Shown: in pieces, positions 16,661 through 24,217 of the stretch
How the letters are laid out: each line of letters opens with the position of its first letter
Position numbering within the stretch: position 1 is the first letter of the stretch
Origin: DASQUK01 sp046723645
GTDB lineage: Bacteria; Actinomycetota; Acidimicrobiia; Acidimicrobiales; VFJN01
DNA: 52,610 nt
Direction: 5' to 3'
Assembly: GCA_046723645.1 (NCBI GenBank)
Contig: JBKOUY010000139.1
Span: 1-52,610, forward strand
Made by a program: the position numbers and the translations under genes
The notes under the pieces: model-generated
Databases searched by the model: none
Seen by the model: only the letters and a program-made list of their open reading frames with translations
Told to the model about the DNA's origin: nothing

Positions 16661-18112
16661 ATGGGGAGGCGACGCGATCCAGCCGTCTTGTGGCTGCTTG
16701 CGTGTTTCGTCGTACTTGGCGTGTTCGTTGCCGCTGCGCTGCTCGTCGAGGTCGGCGACAGCGACCGCCCCGACGATGACCGGTCGGCGCTCGGCGGCGA
16801 TTGCCGTGCCGCAGAGGCCCCCCTGCCCAGGGCGTTGCTCGAGTGCCTCGGCCCCGCCCTGGCATTCGTGGAGACGCCGCTCGGCCACGGCAGCGCCATT
16901 CTGCTGGCCGACGGCATGGCGGTCACCAACGAGCACGTTGTCCACCCGTTTGCGGAAGTCGATGTCGTGCTGCAGGGCGGCGAACGGCACGAGGGAATCC
17001 CCGTGGCGGGTGTGGACCCGCTCAGCGACGTCGCACTGATCGGCCCGATCGACACCGAGTTGCCCGGCACAAAGCTCGGCACCGCAGACGACGTCGAGCA
17101 GGGCGTGGACGTGTTCCTCGTGGGCTTCCCGGGCGAATCGAACGTGAACCCAAAGCCCACGATCTCGCGTGGGATCTTGTCACGGCGCCGTCGGGCCCAG
17201 GAGTTCGGCCAGACCTACCTGCAGACCGACGCCGCAATCGGTGGCGGGCAGAGCGGTGGCGCCCTCATCGACGAGAGGGGACGGGTGATCGGGCTTTCGG
17301 GGCTGAGCTTCGCTGAGAGGTTCGCCCTGGCTCTCTCGGCCGACGATGTCAAGCTTGTGCTGGAACGCATCCGGTCGGGCGAGTCACCCCGCTACCGGCC
17401 GTTCCCAACCACTGGAGGTGTCACGCAGGGTTCATTCAAGCTGGCCGATCGCGACTCCGTCCAGGTCTTCGCGATCCCCGCCGCGCCCGAGGACCGCACG
17501 ATCCGCTTGACGCTTCCCCCCGATCGCCAGCCAGCCATCGACGTGGTTTCGCTGTCCGGCGACGTGCTGTTCATTAACCAGGCAGCCGTGGACATCATCG
17601 CCGAGTTCCGGGATGTGGACCCGTCCAGCCTCGGTGTCTACGCCCGCGAGCCCGTCGCACCGGGAGTGTTCGAGTTCGACGTACCCGAGGATGCACCGGC
17701 GATCGCCTTTGTCGGCGCGCGCGTCGCGAACGGCGCGGATGTCGCGTTCAGCGCCACCGCCCCGGTTGTCGCCATCGAGAACGATGACCACAAGTACATC
17801 GTTGCCGGCGACATCGTCGAAGGTGTGATCGACGTCCTGGACCGCGGCGACAGCTACATGATCTACCTCGACGCCGGAGAGGCGGTCGAGATCTTTGTCG
17901 GGTCGCCGTCGGTGGACATGTCCTTCTACGTCCGCGCACCGGGCGAGAGGCTTGCCGACGCCTCCTTCTCCGACGACGACGGCGGTGGGCTCTTCGACTC
18001 CGACGCCCGTGACGTCTTCCGGGCCGACGAAACCGGCGCCTACACGATCGACGTGGTCGCGCGCGACTACGACATCGCCGGCTACGTCCTACGTGTCAAG
18101 CCAGCGTCGTAG
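16661..18112 (+). CDS. Membrane-anchored trypsin-like (HtrA-type) serine protease
   Basis: One N-terminal transmembrane segment (about residues 9-30) places the rest outside the membrane. The protease domain follows with catalytic His92 (VTNEHVV), Asp123 (DPLSDVALI) and Ser198 (GGGQSGGAL). Instead of a PDZ domain, the remaining ~220 residues form repeated beta-rich segments (about 245-360 and 365-480, the last ending IAGYVLRVKP) resembling pre-peptidase/bacterial C-terminal domains that may bind wall or protein partners. The ATG at 16661 starts the short positively charged leader; TTG at 16652 is an alternative. It is probably an envelope quality-control or processing protease. Confidence 0.85.
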   Translation: MGRRRDPAVLWLLACFVVLGVFVAAALLVEVGDSDRPDDDRSALGGDCRAAEAPLPRALLECLGPALAFVETPLGHGSAILLADGMAVTNEHVVHPFAEVDVVLQGGERHEGIPVAGVDPLSDVALIGPIDTELPGTKLGTADDVEQGVDVFLVGFPGESNVNPKPTISRGILSRRRRAQEFGQTYLQTDAAIGGGQSGGALIDERGRVIGLSGLSFAERFALALSADDVKLVLERIRSGESPRYRPFPTTGGVTQGSFKLADRDSVQVFAIPAAPEDRTIRLTLPPDRQPAIDVVSLSGDVLFINQAAVDIIAEFRDVDPSSLGVYAREPVAPGVFEFDVPEDAPAIAFVGARVANGADVAFSATAPVVAIENDDHKYIVAGDIVEGVIDVLDRGDSYMIYLDAGEAVEIFVGSPSVDMSFYVRAPGERLADASFSDDDGGGLFDSDARDVFRADETGAYTIDVVARDYDIAGYVLRVKPAS

Positions 18113-18139
18113 CTCGACCTCACGCCCTCACCGTGCCCA

Positions 18140-18424
18140 CTATCGCTCCGAGGCGTTGCTCCTCATGCGTCGCAAGGCAGGTTCCGGATCGATGTCGTCG
18201 TCCCCGGCCACGAGGACAGTCAACGACGCTGCCTCCTCGGCGCAGGCCGGGCACGCCGCCAGGTGCACGTCCATCGCGGGCGCCGCCGCCGAGGCGTCCG
18301 CGAGCCGCGCCTCGACATATTCGTCGAGCAGCTCGAAGCAGTCCTCGCACGAGAGCCACGGCTCGGTCGACGTCAGAAGCCGCTGCACGGCCGCCGGGCT
18401 GAGTCGGTGAGAGCTCGCGGTCAT
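18140..18424 (-). CDS. Zinc-finger anti-sigma factor
   Basis: This 94-aa protein has CEDCFELLDEYVEARL, then HLAACPACAEEAASL. The HxxxCxxC pattern with preceding Cys residues is the ZAS zinc-binding fold that clamps ECF sigma factors. It has no transmembrane helix, so it would be a soluble, possibly redox-responsive anti-sigma. Its start overlaps the stop of the sigma gene by four bases, the normal sigma/anti-sigma arrangement. Confidence 0.82.
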   Translation of the reverse strand: MTASSHRLSPAAVQRLLTSTEPWLSCEDCFELLDEYVEARLADASAAAPAMDVHLAACPACAEEAASLTVLVAGDDDIDPEPALRRMRSNASER

Positions 18425-19092
18425 TGTGTTCCCACTTCGGTCGCGCCCGGCAGGTGCCCAGTGCCGGCGAGGTGCCGGCGAAGGCGGGTGCGCGCTTCGT
18501 GGAGCGTCTTGTACAGGGCACCGCGCGTGGTACCCAGACGGTCGGCGAGGACGTCGACCGGCACCCCGTCGACGAGGAGGGCGACGGCGATCCGGCGCTG
18601 GTAGCCGGTCAGCGCAACGGCCATGGCCTGACCCAAGGCGGTGGCCAGGTCGATTGCCTCGGCATGCTGTTCGGGACCGGCGTGCTTGTCCGGCCAGACC
18701 CCAGCGTCATCCAACCGAACCTCGCGGTTGCGCCACGCGTGCCGCCGCACCTCGGTGGCGGCCTGCAGGATCGCGAACTTGTACGCCCACGTGGTGAAGC
18801 GGCTGCGGCCCCCAAAGGTGTGCACCTTGGCGAGCAGGCGGGCCAGCGCGTCGTCTGCCGCCTGGTTGGCCAGCTCCTCAAACGTGTCGTGGCCGGCGCC
18901 TGCGAGCATCGGCCTCATGCGCCAAACCTGGTGACGAGCGGCCCGGATCATGAGCCCGTGCAGGTCGCGTAGCGCCCGGTCCCGGTCACGGCCCGGTGCC
19001 GCCAAGTCGGCCAACCAGTCACGAGGCTCGGCCCTTACGTTTGCTCGTCCCACGTCGGGCTCCGCGTGATGGAGCGGCCGAACCGGATTCAT
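18421..19092 (-). CDS. ECF-family RNA polymerase sigma factor
   Basis: The 223-aa sigma factor has region 2 (HDTFEELANQAADDALARLLAKVHTFGGRSRFTTWAYKFAILQAATEVRRHAWR) and region 4 (LTGYQRRIAVALLVDGVPVDVLADRLGTTRGALYKTLHEARTRLRRHL). The FTTWAYKFAI core is diagnostic. The ATG at 19092 is preferred over the longer frame to 19257, whose extra residues are noise. It is co-translated with the zinc-finger anti-sigma. The divergent exported protein at 19299 is a candidate target. Confidence 0.88.
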   Translation of the reverse strand: MNPVRPLHHAEPDVGRANVRAEPRDWLADLAAPGRDRDRALRDLHGLMIRAARHQVWRMRPMLAGAGHDTFEELANQAADDALARLLAKVHTFGGRSRFTTWAYKFAILQAATEVRRHAWRNREVRLDDAGVWPDKHAGPEQHAEAIDLATALGQAMAVALTGYQRRIAVALLVDGVPVDVLADRLGTTRGALYKTLHEARTRLRRHLAGTGHLPGATEVGTQ

Positions 19093-19298
19093 GCCTGGGT
19101 CGCGGCGATCGGCGACAGGATCCGTGCGACCCGATCCGGAGTGCGTGACGGTCGGACGAACTTTGCATCGCCCGGTCCGATGCTCCGTGTGCGAAGCCCT
19201 ACCGCACCGGGTAAGAAGCTTGGCCGTCCTGACGCGAACGTCACAGAGGCCACGCATACCCCGGTCAATCCGCCCACAGTCACCGGAAGGACCACCAG

Positions 19299-19967
19299 AT
19301 GAACCACGTGCCCACGTTGACGCGTCGATCCGTTCTCGCCCTGGCGCCCGCAGCCCTGACCGTCGGCCTTGGCGGCATGCCCGCCGCTGCCGCCAAGGGC
19401 GCTGGTCCGTTCTCCACCCCGCACAACGCGGCCCAGGTCGCGTTCCACGACGCCATGCGCAAACTGTGGGAGGACCACGTGACGTGGACGCGCCTGGCCA
19501 TCGTCACGTTCGCCGACGGCTCCGCCGGCTTCCAGGCGACCGCGGCGCGATTGCTGCAGAACCAGGTCGACATCGGTGACGCGATCAAGCCTTTCTACGG
19601 CGACGAGGCCGGCGTACAGCTGACCGCACTGCTGCACGAACACATCACCATCGCCGTCGAGATCCTTCAGGCGGCCAAGGCCGGTGACACGAACGCGTTC
19701 AACGATGCGACCGATAGGTGGTACGCGAACGCCAACGACATCGCGGACTTCCTGTCCGCCGCCAACCCGCGGTTCTGGCCGAATGCCACGATGCGGGCGG
19801 ACATGAAGACGCACCTGGACCAGACCCTGACCGAGGCCGCCGACGAGCTGGCCGGTGACTACACAGCCAGCGTGGCCGACTACGAAGAGGTGCACCTCCA
19901 CATTCTGGCCTTGGCGGACACGTTGAGCTCGGGCCTCATCGGCCAGTTCCCGTCCCAGTTCCACTGA
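19299..19967 (+). CDS. Tat-exported helical protein of unknown function
   Basis: The N-terminus LTRRSVLALAPAALTVGLGGMPAAAA is a twin-arginine signal with an AxA-type cleavage site near residue 31. The mature ~190 residues are all-helical: FHDAMRKLWEDHVTWTRLAIV, LLQNQVDIGDAIKPFYG, LLHEHITIAVEIL, RWYANANDIADFLSAANPRFWP and YEEVHLHILALADTLS. I recognise this as a widespread uncharacterised bacterial family. Regular His/Glu/Asp spacing in the helices hints at metal binding, which is inference. GGAAGG precedes the ATG. It is divergent from the ECF sigma/anti-sigma pair. Confidence 0.75.
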   Translation: MNHVPTLTRRSVLALAPAALTVGLGGMPAAAAKGAGPFSTPHNAAQVAFHDAMRKLWEDHVTWTRLAIVTFADGSAGFQATAARLLQNQVDIGDAIKPFYGDEAGVQLTALLHEHITIAVEILQAAKAGDTNAFNDATDRWYANANDIADFLSAANPRFWPNATMRADMKTHLDQTLTEAADELAGDYTASVADYEEVHLHILALADTLSSGLIGQFPSQFH

Positions 19968-19989
19968 GGGTGCGGGAGTCGCTGCGCCC

Positions 19990-20379
19990 TCATGGCTGCG
20001 TTGGGAACGAGTTCGTCGCGCCAAGCTGGCCGCAGCGCTCCGCTGACCGGTCGAGGGCTATGTCAGCCTCGTTCCCGGCCTCGCGAGCGTCGATGCCGTT
20101 ACCGGCCAGGTAGTCGTCAAACGACTCGTCGGCTGTCCGGGCAAGCTCCGCGAGCCTGTCGTCGCCGCTGGCCGCTGCGGCAGCCGTGAACGCATTGAGC
20201 GGGGCCTGCACGGCGTCCCGCACGTCATATGCGGAGTTCGCGTCTGCGGCGCCGAGGATCGCGTTGGCAAGCGCTTCCAGACGATCGCATGCGGCGGTGA
20301 CATCGACCGCTTCGCCGCCATCGTCATCCCCGCATCCCACGAAGAGCAGCAGCGGTAGCGACAGACACCATCGCGTCAT
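19990..20379 (-). CDS. Small lipoprotein, unknown function
   Basis: The 129-aa product begins MTRWCLSLPLLLFVGC, a lipoprotein signal whose lipobox Cys is followed by GDDDGG. The remainder is a small helical acidic domain (VTAACDRLEALANAILGAADANSAYD...DDRLAELARTADESFDDYL) with two further Cys, possibly forming a disulfide. The second Met is chosen as start since it gives the normal signal length. It is convergent with the Tat-exported gene. Confidence 0.6.
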   Translation of the reverse strand: MTRWCLSLPLLLFVGCGDDDGGEAVDVTAACDRLEALANAILGAADANSAYDVRDAVQAPLNAFTAAAAASGDDRLAELARTADESFDDYLAGNGIDAREAGNEADIALDRSAERCGQLGATNSFPTQP

Positions 20380-20453
20380 CCCCCAACGCACATGCGCATA
20401 CTGCCCGACCCGGGCCCAACCCGCTTGGCGTGATGGCGCTCGGCCATCGCGTT

Positions 20454-21959
20454 CTAATGAGCCGGGGTGGCCGCTCCGAACCAGGTCGCAAGTGCTTCAG
20501 GCAGCTGCGGGTCCGTGAGGTCGCCTGCCCAGGCGACATGCCCGTCGGGTCGAATCAACACGGCCCGCGGCGCCGCGACCTCGCCGAGCACCGGGAGCTC
20601 CCACACGCCGCCGTGCTCGGCGTCGACCAACCGGACCCGATTCGGCCAGGGCGAAAGGTCGTAACCGGCGGGTTCACCGAGGTTGAGGAGCACGGGCCGG
20701 GCGTCGTGCAGCAGGTTGAAGACACGCGTGGGACCGTCGGCGGTGTGCACGTCGAGGTCGGGCATGCGCCGCCCGAGGAGCGGATGTCCCTCTCCGAGGT
20801 CGTAGTGGATGTCGAGACCTGAGAGCATCCCGGCGAAGCGCCGGCGCGGCTCGTCCATGCCGAGCAGTTCGGTCATGGTGTCGTGGAGCGCCTGGTGACG
20901 GGCGTCGGGGGTGCTGAGCGCGACCTGCGCCATGGTGTTGTGCAACACCCGGGCACCAACCGGATGCCGTTCGGCGTGGTACGTGTCGAGGAGGCTCTCG
21001 GGCGATGTCTCGTCGACCACCTGGGCCAGCTTCCATCCCAGGTTCACGGCATCCTGCACGCCGACGTTGAGGCCCTGGCCGCCTTGCGGGGGATGCACGT
21101 GTGCGGCGTCCCCGGCCAGCAGCACACGTCCCGCACGGTAGGAGGCTGCCTGCCGCGACATATCCGTGAACCGGGAGATCCAGTTCGGGGCGTGCACTCC
21201 GAAGTCGGTCCCGTAGGCGACGACGAGTGCCTCGCTGAGGTCCTGCAAGGCGGGTTCGCCGGTGTGCTCGACCTCCCGCTCCTTCAGCACCACCCGGTAC
21301 GGCCCGCCACCGTCCGCCCGATTGACGGGACCGATGCCACCGCCCTCGGGGCGCATGCCGATCTCCGGCTGCTCGTCCATCTCGACCTCGGCGATCATCC
21401 AACTGGTCGAGGGATCCACCCCGGGGAAGTCGATGCCGGCTGCCTTGCGGACCACGCTGCGCCCTCCGTCGCAGCCGACGAGGTACTGCGCTCGGAGCGA
21501 CGTGTCGCCGGACAGCTCGACGTCGACGCCGACGTCGTCCTGGGCCAAGCCCACCACCTCGCGGCCACGGAGGATCGGAACCCCGAGCTCGTCGACCCAG
21601 CCAGCCAGGATCTGCTCGAAGCGGCCCTGCCAGAGCGCGAGCAGGTAGTTGTGGCGCGTGGGGAAGTCGCCGATGCCCAGGCGGATGTACGCATAGCCCA
21701 CGCTCGGATGTTCCTGCCCCGCCGACAGGAACCGTTCGGCGATGCCACGCTGGTCGAGCACCTCGATGGTGCGGGAGTGGAGACCCCCGGCTCGTGACCC
21801 GTCGAGATCCTGACTGGTGCGCCGTTCGACGATGACGACGTCGATCCCCGCCAACGCAAGCTCGCCCGCCAACATCAGCCCGGTCGGGCCGCCTCCGGCG
21901 ATCACCACCGCATTTTCAGCGTTCCCGTTCGACCCATATACCGAAGGCAACTCACGCAT
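20454..21959 (-). CDS. FAD-dependent monooxygenase, rifamycin-monooxygenase (Rox)-like
   Basis: This 501-aa class A flavoprotein hydroxylase has the FAD fingerprint VVIAGGGPTGLMLAGELALAG, the DG motif LVGCDGGRSVVRK, and the GD motif RVLLAGDAAHVHPPQGGQGLNVGVQDAVNLGWKLA. The thioredoxin-like C-terminus ends RAVLIRPDGHVAWAGD. FGVHAPNWISRF, LDTYHAERHPV and YDLGEGHPLLGRRMPDL also match what I know of Rox, which linearises rifamycins by ansa-bridge hydroxylation. Aromatic polyketide hydroxylases are close relatives, so substrate is not proven. The start at 21959 has AGGAG 7 nt upstream. A rifamycin-associated-element-like site lies 73 bp upstream, which supports rifamycin inducibility. Confidence 0.8.
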   Translation of the reverse strand: MRELPSVYGSNGNAENAVVIAGGGPTGLMLAGELALAGIDVVIVERRTSQDLDGSRAGGLHSRTIEVLDQRGIAERFLSAGQEHPSVGYAYIRLGIGDFPTRHNYLLALWQGRFEQILAGWVDELGVPILRGREVVGLAQDDVGVDVELSGDTSLRAQYLVGCDGGRSVVRKAAGIDFPGVDPSTSWMIAEVEMDEQPEIGMRPEGGGIGPVNRADGGGPYRVVLKEREVEHTGEPALQDLSEALVVAYGTDFGVHAPNWISRFTDMSRQAASYRAGRVLLAGDAAHVHPPQGGQGLNVGVQDAVNLGWKLAQVVDETSPESLLDTYHAERHPVGARVLHNTMAQVALSTPDARHQALHDTMTELLGMDEPRRRFAGMLSGLDIHYDLGEGHPLLGRRMPDLDVHTADGPTRVFNLLHDARPVLLNLGEPAGYDLSPWPNRVRLVDAEHGGVWELPVLGEVAAPRAVLIRPDGHVAWAGDLTDPQLPEALATWFGAATPAH

Positions 21960-22031
21960 TCCACAACTCCTGATGTCACACTTTCTGACCCTTATCCGGG
22001 TCGGCTGACGAGTCATGATCAGCACGTTTTG

Positions 22032-22050
22032 GTCGCTTGCGGCAAGCCCC
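22032..22050. promoter_or_regulatory. Rifamycin-associated element (RAE)-like inverted repeat
   Basis: The 19 bases centred at 22041 have perfect arms GCTTGC / GCAAGC around one G, followed by CCCC. From memory the published RAE consensus is close to a GGGGCTTGC-type arm and its inverse; this site differs only at two flanking bases. RAEs precede rifamycin phosphotransferase, monooxygenase and HelR genes in actinobacteria. Here it lies upstream of a Rox-like gene, with GATAAG as a possible -10 between them. The motif is symmetric, so it could also act on the rightward strand. Confidence 0.65.
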
Positions 22051-22134
22051 CTCGATCGCGTTATCTTGTTGATGGCGGGAAAGGTTCACCGCACCAAGAT
22101 CCGGACGAGCTGACCGGTCCCCCACCTCGGGAAC

Positions 22135-22204
22135 GCCGGGTGACGCAGCGGAAAGCCGCCACCGCCGGGTCGGCTCGGTGAGCCGAGGTCACCTGCTTCC
22201 CGGC
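22135..22204. ncRNA. Candidate structured RNA element
   Basis: Nested inverted repeats support a three-way-junction fold. GCCGGG (22135-22140) pairs CCCGGC (22199-22204) and TGAC (22141-22144) pairs GTCA (22188-22191). Inside are two hairpins: GCGG-AAAG-CCGC (22148-22159) and CGGCTC-GGT-GAGCCG (22171-22185). It lies in the gap between the STAS gene and the monooxygenase. I could not match it to a known riboswitch, and GC-rich DNA makes chance pairing likely. A rightward promoter-like TTGCGG...TTATCT (about 22038-22066) precedes it; strand is undetermined. Confidence 0.3.
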
Positions 22205-22249
22205 ATCCGCCGCGCTGAAGCCGCCACTCATCGTCCTGGGTGTCTGATC

Positions 22250-22588
22250 TCACCCGTTGAGGAGCAGGGCCTCGAGTCCGGTTCGCTCGATGAATCGGCG
22301 AAGCTCCGGCGATGGATCATCGATACGGAAGGTCACTCCCGCCTCGTCCGCGGCGGCACGAGCGAGCAGCAGCGACCGCAGTCCAGACGAGTCCATGAAC
22401 GACACACCTCGAGCATCGATGGCCATCAACCCAGGGCGCTTCTTCAGCACTGCGCTCACGCAGGCAGCGAACGACTCCGTACCGCCAGCGTCCAGCTCCC
22501 CATCGACGACGATGGACGTTTCGCTGCCCTTGCTCGTTGTGGCAACGTTCAGCGACTCGCCGGGGAAAGGCTCGACGTCCTTCACCAC
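22250..22588 (-). CDS. STAS-domain anti-sigma factor antagonist
   Basis: This 112-aa STAS protein has TSIVVDGELDAGGTESFAACVSAVL, then GLMAIDARGVSFMDSSGLRSLLLARAAADEAG, then FRIDDPSPELRRFIERTGL. The Ser of FMDSSGLRSL is the conserved phospho-acceptor of SpoIIAA/RsbV-type antagonists, so it likely partner-switches with a serine kinase anti-sigma encoded elsewhere. No kinase or cognate sigma is adjacent. The start at 22588 (GTG) is supported by the domain boundary. Confidence 0.83.
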   Translation of the reverse strand: MVKDVEPFPGESLNVATTSKGSETSIVVDGELDAGGTESFAACVSAVLKKRPGLMAIDARGVSFMDSSGLRSLLLARAAADEAGVTFRIDDPSPELRRFIERTGLEALLLNG

Positions 22589-22835
22589 GCGACCCCTCTA
22601 GCCACGGCACACCCGGTCAAACCACAAATCTTTCAATCACCCTGCATTTGGGGGACGCGAGGCAGCGGCCCGAAGGCGGGCCGGGATCGCTGCGCGTTAC
22701 TCCCGAGGCAGGAGCTTGGAACCAGTCATCTCGCCAACCCGTCGCAACACCGGCGACGGTGCCCACCACGGTGAACGCCGGCGCAGGGACCTTAGGGCGC
22801 GCCCTCGTCTCGATGGGCGGCCGCGACTGCGCTGA

Positions 22836-23060
22836 TCAGGACTTGCGGGCAGTCGCCTTCCCGCCCTTGCGGCCGGCTTCCTTCTTCTGCGCAGTGGTGC
22901 CACCCTGCTTGGAGGATCCACCCTTGCCGCTCTGCTTGCCGCCGCGGCTGGAGGCACCAGGGGAATTGGCGATCCTCGCGGCTCGCTGCTTGGACATGCC
23001 CTTGTCCTTGAGGGCTTCGTATTGCTTCTCGTTTTTCACGCTGGGGCGCTTGTCAGGCAT
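22836..23060 (-). CDS. Small basic DUF7218-like protein
   Basis: The 74-aa product is Lys/Gly/Ser-rich: KNEKQYEALKDKGMSKQRAARIANSPGASSRGG, then a KQGGTTAQKKEAGRKGGKA tail. I recognise it as a common actinobacterial small protein with a Rho/plectrin-like short helical core and a KGG-like disordered tail. Its role is unknown; stress-linked nucleic-acid binding is a guess. GGAGG lies 5 nt before the ATG. Its start overlaps the 3' end of the LLM gene by eight bases, so the two are likely co-translated. Confidence 0.75.
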   Translation of the reverse strand: MPDKRPSVKNEKQYEALKDKGMSKQRAARIANSPGASSRGGKQSGKGGSSKQGGTTAQKKEAGRKGGKATARKS

Positions 23061-24039
23061 CTGATCCTCCATTCGTGATCTCGTGCTCAACCAGTGCAGG
23101 TCGTAGGTGTTCGGACCAGAAGCGGAAAAAGCCGTCCTGGTCGGGACCAATCTGGTGGAAGTAGAGGTGGTCGTAACCCGCAGCCACGTACTCGCGAACC
23201 GACTCGACGAAGCGCCCGACCTCGGGTCCGCACGGGATCGATCGGGTCGCCTCCTCTTCCGTGACCATGGTCGCCGCCTCCTCGAAGTGGGTCCACGTGG
23301 GCAGATCTTGGGAGAGCTGGCCATGGATACCTGAGTTGGGCCAGACGTGGTGCACGGTCTTGCGCGCGTCGGCCGCGTCCTCCGCCCAGCAGACATGCAA
23401 CTGTGCATACCGGGGACCGGTGCCACCGGCATCGCGGTAGCGACCGAGCGCGTTGGCATCAGGCGCGACACCCCAGTAGCCGTCGCCGATCCTTGCGGCC
23501 AGCTCCACGGCCTTGGGACCGAAACCCGAGACGATCACCGGCGGTGCCTCGGTCGGCGGGTCGAACAGCCTGGCGTTCTCGACGGTGTAGAAGTCGCCCC
23601 GATGGTCGACGGTCTCCCCCTCCCACAGGCTGCGGATGACGCCGACTGCCTCCTCGAGCATTGCCAGCCGCACATCGGTCGGTGGCCAGCGATCACCCAG
23701 GATGTGTTCGTTGAGCGCCTCCCCGCTGCCGACGCCGAAGAATAACCGGCCGTCCGACAACAGCGAGGTGGTCGCGGTTGCGTGAGCGAGGATCGCCGGG
23801 TGGATGCGGATGATCGGGCACGTCACGCCCACGCCGATGCCGATCTCGCTCGTCGACGCGGCGACGGCGCCGAGCACCGACCACACGAACGGGCTGTGCC
23901 CCTGAGCGCTCACCCATGGGTGGAAGTGGTCCGAAATCGATACGAACTCGAATCCTGCCTCCTCCGCTCGACGCGCCTGACGGACCAGGTCGCCCGGCGG
24001 ATGTTCCTCGCTCGACAACGTGTAGCCGAAGGACGTCAT
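23053..24039 (-). CDS. LLM-class F420-dependent oxidoreductase (FGD-like)
   Basis: This 328-aa luciferase-like barrel has SFGYTLSSEEHPPGDLVRQARRAEEAGFEFVSISDHFHPWVSAQGHSPFVWSVLGA, IGIGVGVTCPIIRIHPAI, GRLFFGVGSGEALNEHILGDRWP and VIVSGFGPKAVELAARIGDGYWG. These match the F420-dependent glucose-6-phosphate-dehydrogenase-like group (TIGR03557). A true sugar-phosphate dehydrogenase is only one possibility in this branch. The Met at 24039 gives the normal N-terminus; upstream frame residues are noise. It is divergent from the molybdoenzyme. Confidence 0.9.
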   Translation of the reverse strand: MTSFGYTLSSEEHPPGDLVRQARRAEEAGFEFVSISDHFHPWVSAQGHSPFVWSVLGAVAASTSEIGIGVGVTCPIIRIHPAILAHATATTSLLSDGRLFFGVGSGEALNEHILGDRWPPTDVRLAMLEEAVGVIRSLWEGETVDHRGDFYTVENARLFDPPTEAPPVIVSGFGPKAVELAARIGDGYWGVAPDANALGRYRDAGGTGPRYAQLHVCWAEDAADARKTVHHVWPNSGIHGQLSQDLPTWTHFEEAATMVTEEEATRSIPCGPEVGRFVESVREYVAAGYDHLYFHQIGPDQDGFFRFWSEHLRPALVEHEITNGGSDA

Positions 24040-24217
24040 ACGCACCTCGTCGCAGTGGTACTGGCTGCCGCCATGTGACGTTGGCGAACTACCCCAGACC
24101 GCAGTCGTCAATCACCCTCGGCGAGGTCAAAGCCAGAACGTCCCCGTACCGGGTTGCCAGGCGGGCACGTGGGGTAGACGGCGCATGACCACCTTCGGAC
24201 CCTCGAGCGAGGCGCAC

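Noticed and set aside
22081..22249. Known riboswitch (c-di-GMP GEMM or c-di-AMP type)
   Set aside because: A GACGCA...AAAGCC resemblance was noticed, but the required conserved loops and the second arm of GEMM are absent, and no ydaO-type core is present.
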